Made by a program: the position numbers and the translations under genes | From: Fontibacterium universale | GTDB taxonomy: Bacteria; Pseudomonadota; Alphaproteobacteria; Pelagibacterales; Pelagibacteraceae | Direction of reading: 5' to 3' | NCBI GenBank assembly: GCA_965236175.1 | Contig: CBDEAT010000003.1 | Location: forward strand, 100,294-164,293 | Length of the DNA stretch: 64,000 nucleotides | Shown here: piece by piece, positions 1 through 9,350 of the stretch | How positions within the stretch are numbered: position 1 is the stretch's first letter | How the letters are laid out: each line of letters begins with the position of its first letter | The notes under the pieces: generated by a model | Told to the model about the DNA's origin: nothing | Databases searched by the model: none | Seen by the model: the letters and a program-made list of their open reading frames with translations, nothing else

Positions 1-804
1 GTTATTGAATACTGTGGAGAAGTTTTTAGAAACTTTTCTATGGAAGAAAGAATGACAGTTTGTAACATGAGCATTGAAGCAGGTGCTCGAGCTGGTCTTG
101 TTGCACCTGATCAAAAAACATTTGATTATATTAAAGGAAGACCTTTAGCTCCAAAGGGTGAAAATTGGGAAAAAGCACTTAAATATTGGAGCGCTTTATA
201 TACAGATAAAGATGCAAAATTTGACAGAGAGCTTCATTTGCAAGGAAAAGATATTGAGCCAACAGTTACATGGGGAACAAGCCCTCAAGATACAGCCTCT
301 ATTAATGGAAAAGTTCCTGATCCAAATTTAGAAAAGAATGAGGACAGAAAAAAATCTATACTAAGATCTTTAGATTATATGGGCTTAGAACCTAATACTG
401 CCATTCAAGACATTAAAATTGATAAGGTTTTTATAGGCTCTTGTACGAATGGAAGAATTGAAGATTTAAGAGAAGTTGCAAAAATAGTTAAAGGAAAAAA
501 AGTAAATAAAAGCGTTGATGCAATTGTTGTTCCAGGTTCTGGACTTGTAAAATTACAAGCAGAAAAAGAAGGTTTAGATAAAATATTTAAAGAATCAGGA
601 TTTGATTGGAGAGAACCAGGATGTTCAATGTGTCTTGGAATGAATCCAGATCAATTAAAACCAAAAGAAAGATGCGCCTCTACTTCAAACAGAAACTTTG
701 AAGGAAGACAAGGAAGAGGCGGAAGAACGCATCTTGTTAGTCCAGTAATGGCAGCTGCTGCTGCAATTGAGGGTAAATTTGTAGATATTAGAAAGATTAT
801 TTAA
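1..804 (+). CDS. leuC: 3-isopropylmalate dehydratase large subunit, 3' part
   Basis: The reading frame is open from the first base of the window, so the gene begins upstream and only about the last 267 residues are present. LeuC with LeuD isomerises 2-isopropylmalate to 3-isopropylmalate in leucine synthesis. The [4Fe-4S] ligands of the aconitase family are visible in GSCTNGR and CSMCLGMN. The C-terminal block ERCASTSNRNFEGRQGRGGR is highly typical of LeuC. The stop TAA overlaps the ATG of leuD (TAATG), which suggests translational coupling of the two subunits. Confidence 0.97.
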   Translation, partial: VIEYCGEVFRNFSMEERMTVCNMSIEAGARAGLVAPDQKTFDYIKGRPLAPKGENWEKALKYWSALYTDKDAKFDRELHLQGKDIEPTVTWGTSPQDTASINGKVPDPNLEKNEDRKKSILRSLDYMGLEPNTAIQDIKIDKVFIGSCTNGRIEDLREVAKIVKGKKVNKSVDAIVVPGSGLVKLQAEKEGLDKIFKESGFDWREPGCSMCLGMNPDQLKPKERCASTSNRNFEGRQGRGGRTHLVSPVMAAAAAIEGKFVDIRKII

Positions 805-1407
805 TGGAAAAATTTACAAAACTTAAAAGTCATTGCAGCTGATCTTCAGATCTCAAACATTGATACGGACATGATTATTCCAAAACAATTTTTAAAAACA
901 ATTAAAAGAACAGGTCTTGGTTCTGCTTTGTTTTATGAAATGCGTTATGATGAAAAAGGCAATGTAATAAAAAATTTTATTTTAAATAATGCCCCTTACA
1001 ACAAAGCAAAAATTTTAATTTCAGGAAAAAATTTTGGTTGTGGATCATCAAGAGAACATGCGCCTTGGGCTTTATTAGACTTCGGTATTCGATGTATCGT
1101 TGCAGAAAGTTTTGCAGATATTTTTTACAATAACTGTTTTAAAAATGGAATTTTACCAATTGTTCTTCCAGAAAATCAGGTTAAAGAATTATCTGAAGCT
1201 GCAAAAAAAAATAAAGAAATAGAGATAGATTTAGTGGATCAAAAAATTCATAAAGGAGACAATAGACCTTTCGATTTTGAAATTGAATCATTCAGGAAAG
1301 AGTGTTTGTTAAATGGTTACGATGACATTGCTCTTACTTTAAAAAAAGATGCTAAAATTAATACCTTTGAACAAAATAAAAAAAATCTAACTCCTTGGTT
1401 ATATTAA
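804..1407 (+). CDS. leuD: 3-isopropylmalate dehydratase small subunit (frameshifted at its start)
   Basis: This is the swivel-domain partner of LeuC. The motif GKNFGCGSSREHAPWA is diagnostic and the block NIDTDMIIPKQFLKTIKRTG is the usual LeuD N-terminus. The ATG at 804 begins MEKFTKLK and then runs into a stop within 13 codons, while the rest of the protein continues in the next frame. Deleting one A from the A4 run at 825-828 gives MEKFTKLKVIAADLQISN followed by the conserved block, a normal 200-residue LeuD. I therefore read it as an intact gene with an extra base. The only in-frame ATG downstream of the shift (871) would remove about 22 conserved residues. Confidence 0.9.
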
Positions 1408-2501
1408 TGAGAAAAAAACTTCTTATTCTTGCTGGAGATGGAATTGGACCGGAGGTAATGAATGAGGTTAAAAAAATTATTGTTTGGTTTAATAAAAATA
1501 AATCTGCTGACTTTGATATTACTGAAGAATTAGCAGGAGGAATTTCTTTTGATAAGCATGGCACACCAATTACTGACAAAGTAATGGAAATTGCAATGGC
1601 AAGCGATGCAGTTTTATTAGGAGCCGTGGGTGGACCAAAGTGGGATAAATTAGAATTTTCAAAAAGACCTGAGAGAGCCTTATTAAGACTTAGAAAAGAT
1701 TTAGAATTATTTGCAAATTTAAGACCAGCAATTTGTTTTAAAGAACTTGCTAATGCATCTACTTTAAAGCCAGAAGTTGTTTCTGATTTAGATATTATGA
1801 TTGTGCGAGAGCTTACAGGGGGAATTTATTTTGGAACTCCAAGAGGAGTTGAAAAATTATCTAATGGTGAGAAAAAAGGCACAAATACTCACACTTACAC
1901 ATCAAGCGAAATTCAAAGAGTTGCCAGAGTTGCTTTTGAACTTGCAAGAAAAAGAAATAATAAAGTTACTTCATGTGAAAAATCTAACGTTATGGAAGCA
2001 GGTTTATTGTGGAGAGAAGAAGTAGAAGAGTTACATAAGAAAGAATTTAAAGACGTGGAACTTAGTCATATGCTAGCAGACAATTGTGCAATGCAATTAG
2101 TTAGAAATCCTAAACAATTCGATGTGATCGTAACTGATAATTTATTTGGTGATATGCTTTCAGATGAAGCTGGAATGTTAACGGGTTCACTTGGAATGTT
2201 ACCTTCAGCATCATTAAGTGGAAAAAATAAAGATGGAAAATTTAAATCAATGTACGAACCATGTCATGGCTCTGCACCCGATATAGCAGGTAAAAATATT
2301 GCAAATCCACTTGCGTCAATTTTGAGTTTTTCTATGGCATTACGTTATTCATTTGATATGGATAAAGAAGCAGATATGCTTGACCAGGCAGTTAAAGATG
2401 TTCTTAAAGATGGTTACAGAACTCAAGATATTATGGAAAAAGGTCAGAAAAAAGTATCAACTTCAGAAATGGGAGATTTGGTTATATCCAAATTAAAATA
2501 A
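1407..2501 (+). CDS. leuB: 3-isopropylmalate dehydrogenase
   Basis: LeuB oxidatively decarboxylates 3-isopropylmalate to 2-ketoisocaproate using NAD+. The protein (364 aa from the ATG at 1407) starts MRKKLLILAGDGIGPEV, as expected for the family, and carries GAVGGPKWD, the substrate-binding ELTGGIYFG region and the metal-binding TDNLFGDMLSDEAGML. An ATG at 1395 would only add four residues inside the end of leuD. The ATG at 1407 overlaps the leuD stop codon, so I chose it. The stop overlaps the start of asd in turn. Confidence 0.96.
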   Translation: MRKKLLILAGDGIGPEVMNEVKKIIVWFNKNKSADFDITEELAGGISFDKHGTPITDKVMEIAMASDAVLLGAVGGPKWDKLEFSKRPERALLRLRKDLELFANLRPAICFKELANASTLKPEVVSDLDIMIVRELTGGIYFGTPRGVEKLSNGEKKGTNTHTYTSSEIQRVARVAFELARKRNNKVTSCEKSNVMEAGLLWREEVEELHKKEFKDVELSHMLADNCAMQLVRNPKQFDVIVTDNLFGDMLSDEAGMLTGSLGMLPSASLSGKNKDGKFKSMYEPCHGSAPDIAGKNIANPLASILSFSMALRYSFDMDKEADMLDQAVKDVLKDGYRTQDIMEKGQKKVSTSEMGDLVISKLK

Positions 2502-3514
2502 TGAGAGCAAATATTGCAATTGTAGGAAGCACAGGAAACGCAGGAAGAAAAACAATTGAAGTTTTAGAAAGAAGAAAGTTTCCAGTAAATATACTTTATT
2601 TATTAGCTTCTAAAAAAAGTGTTGGGAAATTTATAAAATTTAGAAATAAAAATATTGAAGTTAGAAGTTTAGAAGATTTTGACTTTAGAAAAGTAGATAT
2701 TACATTTTTTTGCGCAGGATCTAAACTTGCAAAAACTTGGGCACCAAAAATTGCAAAAGATTCAATTGTAATTGAATATTCAAGTTATTTTAGGTCATTC
2801 AAAGACATTCCATTGATCGTTCCTGAAGTGAATGAACATGCAATTAAAGATTATAAAAAGACAAATATTATTGCGAATCCAAATTGTTCAACAGCACAGT
2901 TAGTTGTGGCTTTAAAACCTCTTCATGACAAATTTAAGATAAAAAGAGTTGTAACATCAACTTATCAATCAGTATCAGGAGCAGGAAAAGTTGCTATGGA
3001 CGAATTAATTTCTCAGACAAAAGATTATTTAAGTAAGAAAAAAATTAAACCTAAAAAATTTACAAAACAAATAGCATTTAACGTTATTCCTCACATCGAT
3101 GTTTTCATGAAAGACGGATCTACAAAAGAAGAGTGGAAAATGGAAAATGAGACAAAAAAGATATTAGATAAAAATATTAAATTAACAGCAACATGTGTAC
3201 GTGTGCCAGTGCTTGTTTCTCATTCAGAAACTGTGAACGTTGAATTTAAAAAGAAATTCGATATTCAACAAATACGTTCAACTTTAATGAAAGCGCCAAG
3301 TTGCAAAGTTATTGATCAACAAAAGAACGGAGGCTATGCAACTCCCGCAGAGTCTGCTGGAAGTTTTTTAACTTATATTTCTAGAATTAGAAGAGATCCT
3401 ACAAAAAATGCTGTAAATATGTGGATTGTTTCTGATAATTTATTAAAGGGAGCGGCCTTTAATGCAGTGCAAATCGCGGAGGTTTTAGTTAAAAAGCATA
3501 TAAAAAATAATTAA
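2501..3514 (+). CDS. asd: aspartate-semialdehyde dehydrogenase
   Basis: Asd reduces aspartyl phosphate to aspartate semialdehyde, the branch point to lysine/diaminopimelate, threonine and methionine. The N-terminal nucleotide site is IAIVGSTGNAGRKTIEVL. The catalytic cysteine lies in NPNCSTAQLV and the substrate-binding region in TYQSVSGAGKVAMDEL. At 337 aa it is normal in length. The ATG overlaps the leuB stop (TAATG), so asd is in the leu operon. Its products feed dapD, dapE and lysA elsewhere in this window. Confidence 0.96.
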   Translation: MRANIAIVGSTGNAGRKTIEVLERRKFPVNILYLLASKKSVGKFIKFRNKNIEVRSLEDFDFRKVDITFFCAGSKLAKTWAPKIAKDSIVIEYSSYFRSFKDIPLIVPEVNEHAIKDYKKTNIIANPNCSTAQLVVALKPLHDKFKIKRVVTSTYQSVSGAGKVAMDELISQTKDYLSKKKIKPKKFTKQIAFNVIPHIDVFMKDGSTKEEWKMENETKKILDKNIKLTATCVRVPVLVSHSETVNVEFKKKFDIQQIRSTLMKAPSCKVIDQQKNGGYATPAESAGSFLTYISRIRRDPTKNAVNMWIVSDNLLKGAAFNAVQIAEVLVKKHIKNN

Positions 3515-3523
3515 ATATTTTTT

Positions 3524-3896
3524 ATGGAAAAAAACTCTGGACCGTTATCCCCGCATATCCAAATTTATAAGTGGCAGTTTTCTTCTTTACTCTCAATCAC
3601 ACATAGAATGACCGGCGTACTTAATGTCGCTGGATTTTTTTTAATTGTTTTGTGGATTTTATTTTTATCTTTAGGACCTGAGTATTATAATTTTTATCAA
3701 AAATTTCTAAGAAGCTTTATTGGTAAATTTATTCTTGTAGGTTTTACTTGGTCATTTGTTTATCACATGTTTAATGGAATCAGACATCTTGCATGGGATT
3801 TTGGTTATGGTTATGAAATTAAGACTGCTAATCTTTCTGGAGATAATTGTTTTATTTCTATCTATTTTAACAACATTTATTATTTGGATTATATAA
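3524..3896 (+). CDS. sdhC: succinate dehydrogenase cytochrome b556 subunit (frameshifted)
   Basis: SdhC is a haem- and quinone-binding membrane anchor of complex II. The family signature SLLSITHRMTG sits near the N-terminus and the haem-ligand region is HMFNGIRHLAWDFGYGYEIK. After residue about 105 the annotated frame turns polar (DNCFISIYFNN) and runs straight into sdhD. Dropping one base at the GG of 3839-3840 gives EIIVLFLSILTTFIIWII and a stop at 3894-3896, which is the expected third membrane helix and a normal length of about 123 aa. The TAA then overlaps the sdhD ATG. The apparent SdhC-SdhD fusion is therefore an artefact of an extra base. Confidence 0.88.
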
Positions 3897-4228
3897 TGAA
3901 AAATCATGCTTTAAATAAATGGGTGATACAAAGAGTTAGTGCAATTGTATTAATTCCTTTATTATTATTTTTTTTATATTCTTTAGTTGATTTAGTTAAT
4001 CAAGATTACACTGGAGCGTTAGATTTTTTTGATAATTATTTATCAATAACAATTTTTACTTTATTTTTAATATTTGCAGGTCTGCATTTAAAATTAGGCC
4101 TAGGTGAAATTATTGAGGATTATATTCAGGATGAAAGTTTAAAAGGAACTTTAAATAAAATTATAATGTTAACCTCGGCTATACTTCCTGTTGTTGGCAT
4201 TGTATCATTAATAGTAGTTATTTTATGA
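3896..4228 (+). CDS. sdhD: succinate dehydrogenase hydrophobic membrane anchor subunit
   Basis: This is the second membrane anchor of succinate dehydrogenase, 110 aa with three predicted helices. It opens MKNHALNKWVIQRVSAIVLI, typical of alphaproteobacterial SdhD. The region LHLKLGLGEIIEDYI matches the helix containing the family's conserved His and Asp near the haem and quinone site. The ATG at 3896 overlaps the restored sdhC stop. The gene ends by overlapping the start of sdhA by four bases (ATGA), consistent with coupled synthesis of complex II subunits. Confidence 0.88.
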   Translation: MKNHALNKWVIQRVSAIVLIPLLLFFLYSLVDLVNQDYTGALDFFDNYLSITIFTLFLIFAGLHLKLGLGEIIEDYIQDESLKGTLNKIIMLTSAILPVVGIVSLIVVIL

Positions 4229-6006
4229 GTACTTATCCAATTATTGATCATGAGTATGATGTTATTGTTGTAGGAGCAGGTGGCTCAGGATTAAGAGCGG
4301 CTGTTGGGTTAGCTGAGGCTGGACTTAAGACAGCTTGTATTTCAAAAGTATTTCCAACAAGAAGTCATACTGCTGCTGCGCAAGGCGGAATTTCTGCTGC
4401 ATTAGGAAACATGTCAGAAGATGATTGGCGTTGGCATATGTATGACACGGTAAAAGGTGCCGATTGGTTAGGCGATCAAGACGCTATTGAATATCTATGT
4501 AAAGAAGCACCAAGAGCAGTTATTGAACTTGAAAAATACGGAGTTCCTTTTAGCAGAACTGAAGAGGGAAAAATTTATCAAAGACCATTTGGGGGAATGA
4601 CTGCTAATTATGGAAATGGTATTGCGCAAAGAACTTGTGCTGCTGCAGACAGAACTGGACATGCGATTCTTCATACACTTTATGGTCAAGCACTTAAAAA
4701 AAATACTGAATTTTTTATAGAATATTTTGCATTAGATTTATTAATGCATAATGGAAAATGTCATGGAGTTACTGCTTGGAATCTGCAAGATGGAACCATT
4801 CATCGTTTTAGAGCTAACATGACAATCTTAGCAACTGGTGGTTATGGAAGAGCATATTTTTCAGCAACCTCTGCGCATACTTGCACAGGAGATGGTAATG
4901 CGATGGTTTTAAGAGCGGGTTTACCATTACAAGATATGGAATTTATTCAATTTCATCCAACAGGAATTTATGGAGCAGGATGTTTAATTACTGAAGGTTC
5001 TAGAGGCGAAGGTGGATTTTTAGTTAATTCTGAAGGCGAAAGATTTATGGAAAGATACGCACCTTCAGCAAAAGATCTTGCATCTAGAGACGTAGTTTCA
5101 AGATCTATGACAATTGAAATTAATGAAGGTAGAGGAGTTGGTAAAAATAAAGATCACATTTATCTTCATTTAAATCATTTAGATCCAAAAGTTTTACATG
5201 AAAGACTTCCTGGAATTTCTGAATCTGCAAAAATTTTTGCTGGTGTAGATGTAACAAAGGAACCAATACCAGTTGTTCCAACCGTTCATTATAATATGGG
5301 AGGAATTCCTACTAATTATTATGGTGAAGTAGTATCGAAAACTGAACATGGCAAAGATGTAATTGTCCCTGGCTTAATGGCAGTTGGCGAAGCAGCCTGC
5401 GTTTCGGTTCATGGCGCAAATAGATTAGGATCTAATTCATTAATTGACCTCGTGGTATTCGGCAGAGCTGCCGCTATGAGAGCCGCAACAATAGTTAAAC
5501 CAAATTCTAAACATGAAGTAATTCCTGAAAGCGAAACTCAAAAATCAATTTCAAGATTTGATAAATTAAGAAATTCAAATGGAGGAACGCCTACTTCTGC
5601 ACTTAGAGATAAAATGCAAAGAACAATGCAAAAAAATTGCGCAGTATTTAGAGATGCTAAAATTTTAAAAGAGGGAATGGAAGAAATTAAAAAACCATGG
5701 CAAGGAATGGATGATATTTCAGTTTCAGACAAGTCTTTAATCTTTAATACAGATTTAATTGAAACTTTAGAGTTTGATAATTTAATAAGACAATCACTTG
5801 TTACAATGGCTTCTGCTGAAAATAGAAAAGAAAGCAGAGGAGCGCACTCTAGAGAAGATTTTAAAGAAAGAGACGATGAGAATTGGATGAAGCATACGCT
5901 AGCTTGGCAAGATGGTGAAAAAGTAAAAATAGATTACAGAGATGTACATAATTTTACCTTAACTAATGAAGTGCAATACTTTCCACCGAAAGCGAGAGTA
6001 TATTAA
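4225..6006 (+). CDS. sdhA: succinate dehydrogenase flavoprotein subunit
   Basis: SdhA oxidises succinate to fumarate with covalently bound FAD. The FAD-binding start is DVIVVGAGGSGLRAAVGLAE, and RSHTAAAQGGISAALGN holds the histidine to which FAD is attached. HGANRLGSNSLIDLVVFGRA, the family's FAD-capping region, and the active-site arginine area near the C-terminus (NRKESRGAHSREDF) are intact. The 593-aa length is normal. The start overlaps sdhD by four bases and the stop overlaps the sdhB ATG. Confidence 0.98.
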   Translation: MSTYPIIDHEYDVIVVGAGGSGLRAAVGLAEAGLKTACISKVFPTRSHTAAAQGGISAALGNMSEDDWRWHMYDTVKGADWLGDQDAIEYLCKEAPRAVIELEKYGVPFSRTEEGKIYQRPFGGMTANYGNGIAQRTCAAADRTGHAILHTLYGQALKKNTEFFIEYFALDLLMHNGKCHGVTAWNLQDGTIHRFRANMTILATGGYGRAYFSATSAHTCTGDGNAMVLRAGLPLQDMEFIQFHPTGIYGAGCLITEGSRGEGGFLVNSEGERFMERYAPSAKDLASRDVVSRSMTIEINEGRGVGKNKDHIYLHLNHLDPKVLHERLPGISESAKIFAGVDVTKEPIPVVPTVHYNMGGIPTNYYGEVVSKTEHGKDVIVPGLMAVGEAACVSVHGANRLGSNSLIDLVVFGRAAAMRAATIVKPNSKHEVIPESETQKSISRFDKLRNSNGGTPTSALRDKMQRTMQKNCAVFRDAKILKEGMEEIKKPWQGMDDISVSDKSLIFNTDLIETLEFDNLIRQSLVTMASAENRKESRGAHSREDFKERDDENWMKHTLAWQDGEKVKIDYRDVHNFTLTNEVQYFPPKARVY

Positions 6007-6797
6007 TGGTTCAATTTGCATTGCCAAAAGATTCAAAAGTTGTTGAGGGTAATTATTTTAAAGACAAGACTAATGGAAAAAATCTAAAGAAAGTTAAAGT
6101 TTATAGATGGGATCCTGAGACAAAACAAAATCCAAGACTAGATACTTACGAAGTTAATATGGATGAGTGTGGACCCATGGTTCTTGATGTTCTTATTAAA
6201 ATTAAAAACGAAATTGATACTACCTTAACTTTTAGAAGATCTTGCAGAGAAGGAGTTTGTGGCTCTTGTGCTATGAATATTGATGGAGTTAACGGACTTG
6301 CTTGCACAAAATCAGCAGTGGACATTAAAGATGAAATAAAAGTTTACCCACTTCCTCATATGCCAGTGATTAAAGATTTAGTTCCAAATTTAAATCAACT
6401 TTATAAACAATATCAATCCATTGAGCCTTGGTTACAGGTTGAGAAAAAAAGTGAGGTGGGTGATAAAGAAATATATCAGTCAAAACAAGATAGAGAAAAA
6501 TTAGACGGACTTTATGAATGCATTATGTGTGCCTGTTGCTCAACATCTTGCCCCAGCTATTGGTGGAATGGTGAAAAATATTTAGGACCAGCGGTTTTAT
6601 TGCAAGCGTACAGATGGATTATAGATAGCAGAGATGAGGAGAGAGTAAAAAGATTAAAAAAAGTTTCAGATGAACTTAAACTTTTCAGATGTCATACAAT
6701 CATGAACTGTACTAACAGCTGTCCAAAAGGATTGAATCCAGCAAAAGCAATCGGTTCAATAAAAAAAATGTTAGTTCAGCATAGTAAAGACTTGTAG
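6006..6797 (+). CDS. sdhB: succinate dehydrogenase iron-sulfur subunit
   Basis: SdhB passes electrons from FAD to ubiquinone through three iron-sulfur clusters. The [2Fe-2S] ligands are in CREGVCGSCAMNIDG plus GLACTK. The [4Fe-4S] and [3Fe-4S] ligands are in CIMCACCSTSCPSYWWNG and CHTIMNCTNSCPKGLNP. The 263-aa length is standard. It is the last gene of sdhCDAB; a 59-base gap holding a good sigma-70-like promoter separates it from mmsA. Confidence 0.98.
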   Translation: MVQFALPKDSKVVEGNYFKDKTNGKNLKKVKVYRWDPETKQNPRLDTYEVNMDECGPMVLDVLIKIKNEIDTTLTFRRSCREGVCGSCAMNIDGVNGLACTKSAVDIKDEIKVYPLPHMPVIKDLVPNLNQLYKQYQSIEPWLQVEKKSEVGDKEIYQSKQDREKLDGLYECIMCACCSTSCPSYWWNGEKYLGPAVLLQAYRWIIDSRDEERVKRLKKVSDELKLFRCHTIMNCTNSCPKGLNPAKAIGSIKKMLVQHSKDL

Positions 6798-6814
6798 TTT
6801 TCTAACTTCATAAT

Positions 6815-6843
6815 TTGACAGCTTAATTCTGTCCCTATATTTT
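6815..6843 (+). promoter_or_regulatory. sigma-70-like promoter ahead of mmsA
   Basis: A consensus -35 (TTGACA, 6815-6820) is followed by 17 bases and TATTTT (6838-6843). The expected start of transcription lies only a few bases before the mmsA ATG at 6857, so the transcript would be nearly leaderless. This is the only clear promoter I see between sdhB and lpd, so it could drive the whole mmsA-mdh-sucCDAB-lpd block. Confidence 0.6.
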
Positions 6844-6856
6844 CCTATTAATTCAA

Positions 6857-8353
6857 ATGAAAACTATAGAACATTTTGTTAACGGAAAATCCTTTTCTGG
6901 CAATTCAAAAAGAACCTCTGATGTATTTAATCCAGCCACAGGAGACGTCTCTGCAAAGGTAAACTTAGCCACAAAAAAAGACGTTGATGATGCAGTAGAG
7001 ATTGCAAGCAAAGCATTTATAAAATGGTCGCAAGTTCCACCATTACAAAGAGCAAGAATTCTATTTAAGTTTAAAGATTTAATAGAAAAAAATTCAGACG
7101 AACTTACAAAAATAATTGTTTCAGAACACGGCAAAGTTTATGACGACGCGAAAGGATCTTTAACTAGAGGTTTAGAGGTTGTTGAATTTGCATGTGGCAT
7201 TCCACATTTATTAAAAGGCGAGTTTACAGAAAATGTTGGAACAAATGTTGACAGTTGGTCAATAAGACAACCACTTGGAGTTTGTGCTGGGATTACTCCT
7301 TTTAACTTTCCAGCAATGGTTCCAATGTGGATGTTTCCTTTAGCGATTGCGTGTGGAAACACTTTTATTTTAAAACCGTCGGAGAAAAATCCAAGCTGTT
7401 CTTTAAGATTGGCGGAATTACTAAAAGAAGCAGGTTTGCCAGATGGAGTTTTTAACGTTGTAAATGGAGATAAAGAATCTGTAGATGCATTACTTTCAAA
7501 TCCAAATGTTAGCGCTATTAGTTTTGTAGGCTCAACTCCTATAGCTAAATATATTTATGAGAATGCAGCAAAATTTGAAAAAAGAGTTCAAGCACTAGGA
7601 GGCGCTAAAAATCATTGCGTAGTAATGCCAGATGCTGACTTAGATCAAGCTGTTGCAGGACTTATGGGTGCTGCATATGGTTCTGCAGGCGAAAGATGTA
7701 TGGCTCAATCTGTGGCAGTAGCGGTTGGAAATATTGGAGATGAATTAGTTAATAAACTTACAAAAGAAGTTAATAATTTAAAAGTAGGTCCTGGACTTGA
7801 TAAAGGAATGGACATGGGACCATTAGTTACAGCTCAACATTTAGAAAAAGTTACAAGTTATGTAGATATTGGAGTGAAAGAAGGCGCGAAATTAGTTGTG
7901 GATGGACGAAAAATTAAAAAGCCACAAGGTCATGAAAAAGGTTTTTATTTAGGGGGCTGTTTATTTGATCACGTAAAAGAAAATATGAGAATTTATAAAG
8001 AAGAAATATTTGGGCCAGTACTTTCAGTTGTAAGAGCAAAAGATTTTAACGAAGCTGTAGATTTAATTAATAAACATGAATTTGGTAACGGAGTAAGTAT
8101 TTTTACAAGAGATGGTGATAGCGCAAGAACGTTTTCAAGTCATATTAAGGTTGGAATGGTTGGTATAAATATTCCAATACCAGTGCCAATGGCCTTTCAT
8201 AGTTTTGGTGGCTGGAAAAGGTCTTTATTTGGTGATCAACACGTTCATGGAATGGAAGGAGTTAGATTTTATACTAAATTAAAAACTATTACTTCAAGAT
8301 GGCCTTCTGGTATAAAAGCCAATTCAAGTTTTACAATGCCAACAATGAGCTAA
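6857..8353 (+). CDS. mmsA: methylmalonate-semialdehyde dehydrogenase (CoA-acylating)
   Basis: MmsA converts methylmalonate semialdehyde, CoA and NAD+ to propionyl-CoA (or malonate semialdehyde to acetyl-CoA) in valine, beta-alanine and inositol breakdown. The ALDH core shows GVCAGITPFNFPAMVPMWMF, the cofactor loop SFVGSTPIAKYIY and the catalytic cysteine in GSAGERCMAQSVAV. The C-terminal GGWKRSLFGDQHVHGMEGVR is typical of the MmsA branch. At 498 aa it is full length. It is four bases upstream of mdh, which places a propionyl/acetyl-CoA source at the head of the TCA gene block. Confidence 0.94.
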   Translation: MKTIEHFVNGKSFSGNSKRTSDVFNPATGDVSAKVNLATKKDVDDAVEIASKAFIKWSQVPPLQRARILFKFKDLIEKNSDELTKIIVSEHGKVYDDAKGSLTRGLEVVEFACGIPHLLKGEFTENVGTNVDSWSIRQPLGVCAGITPFNFPAMVPMWMFPLAIACGNTFILKPSEKNPSCSLRLAELLKEAGLPDGVFNVVNGDKESVDALLSNPNVSAISFVGSTPIAKYIYENAAKFEKRVQALGGAKNHCVVMPDADLDQAVAGLMGAAYGSAGERCMAQSVAVAVGNIGDELVNKLTKEVNNLKVGPGLDKGMDMGPLVTAQHLEKVTSYVDIGVKEGAKLVVDGRKIKKPQGHEKGFYLGGCLFDHVKENMRIYKEEIFGPVLSVVRAKDFNEAVDLINKHEFGNGVSIFTRDGDSARTFSSHIKVGMVGINIPIPVPMAFHSFGGWKRSLFGDQHVHGMEGVRFYTKLKTITSRWPSGIKANSSFTMPTMS

Positions 8354-8357
8354 TTAG

Positions 8358-9344
8358 ATGAGAAAAAAAATATCACTTATAGGATCAGGACAAATTGGCG
8401 GAACTCTAGCTCATTTAGTTTCTTTAAAAGAATTAGGGGACGTTGTTATTTTTGATATTGCCGCAGGATTGCCCGATGGAAAATCTTTAGACATTGCTCA
8501 GTCAGGAGCTGTTGAACGTTTTAATGCAAATCTTAAAGGAACAACAAGCTATGCTGATATTGCAAATTCAGATGTAATTATTGTAACTGCAGGAGTTCCA
8601 AGAAAAGAAGGAATGAGCAGAGATGATCTTTTAGGAATTAATTCGAAAGTAATGAAACAGGTGGGTGAAGGAATTAAAAAATATTCTCCAAATGCATTTG
8701 TAATTTGTATTACCAATCCTCTAGATGTTATGGTTTTAGCATTGCAGAAATATTCAGGTCTACCTGCCGAAAAAGTAGTTGGTATGGCAGGAGTTTTAGA
8801 CTCTTCTCGTTTTAGATTATTTTTAGCTGAAGAGTTCAAAGTTTCTATCGAAGACGTAACGGCTTTTGTTTTAGGAGGTCATGGAGACACAATGGTTCCT
8901 TTATCTAGATATTCGACAGTTGCAGGAATACCAATCCCAGATTTAATAGACATGAAGTGGTCTACTAAAGAAAGAATAGATAAAATTATACAAAGAACTC
9001 GAGACGGAGGAGCTGAAATAGTAAAATTATTAAAAACAGGTTCTGCTTATTATGCCCCAGCAAGTTCAGCTATTGAAATGGCAGAAGCGTTTTTAAAAGA
9101 TAAAAAGAAAATTTTACCATGTGCTGTTTATTTAGATGGAGAATATGGAGTAGATGATCTTTATGTGGGCGTACCCGTTGTAATTGGTGCAAAGGGAGTT
9201 GAAAAAATTATTGAGATTAAATTTAATCCCGAAGAAAAAGACATGTTTTTAAAATCTGTTGATTCAGTTAAAAAATTAACTCAAGATCTTTTCAAGCTAG
9301 ACCCAGAAGTTGCAAAAATTAAAACTATCAAGCCAAAGTATTAA
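8358..9344 (+). CDS. mdh: malate dehydrogenase
   Basis: Mdh interconverts malate and oxaloacetate with NAD+. This is the LDH-like type found in alphaproteobacteria: KISLIGSGQIGGTLAHL forms the NAD site, VTAGVPRKEGMSRDDLL the mobile loop with the substrate-binding arginine, and VLGGHGDTMVPL contains the catalytic His. At 328 aa it is slightly longer than the usual roughly 320 because of a short Lys-rich C-terminal tail. It lies between mmsA and sucC with gaps of 4 and 6 bases. Confidence 0.97.
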   Translation: MRKKISLIGSGQIGGTLAHLVSLKELGDVVIFDIAAGLPDGKSLDIAQSGAVERFNANLKGTTSYADIANSDVIIVTAGVPRKEGMSRDDLLGINSKVMKQVGEGIKKYSPNAFVICITNPLDVMVLALQKYSGLPAEKVVGMAGVLDSSRFRLFLAEEFKVSIEDVTAFVLGGHGDTMVPLSRYSTVAGIPIPDLIDMKWSTKERIDKIIQRTRDGGAEIVKLLKTGSAYYAPASSAIEMAEAFLKDKKKILPCAVYLDGEYGVDDLYVGVPVVIGAKGVEKIIEIKFNPEEKDMFLKSVDSVKKLTQDLFKLDPEVAKIKTIKPKY

Positions 9345-9350
9345 TTTTTC

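Noticed and set aside
1801..2025. Small frames within leuB and other genes on either strand (for example 1358-1579, 4495-4689, 14546-14938)
   Set aside because: They lie wholly or mostly inside well-supported genes and show no family features, only shadows of the coding frame.
3524..4228. A single fused SdhC-SdhD protein
   Set aside because: The third SdhC helix and its stop are intact in the neighbouring frame, so one extra base explains the fusion.
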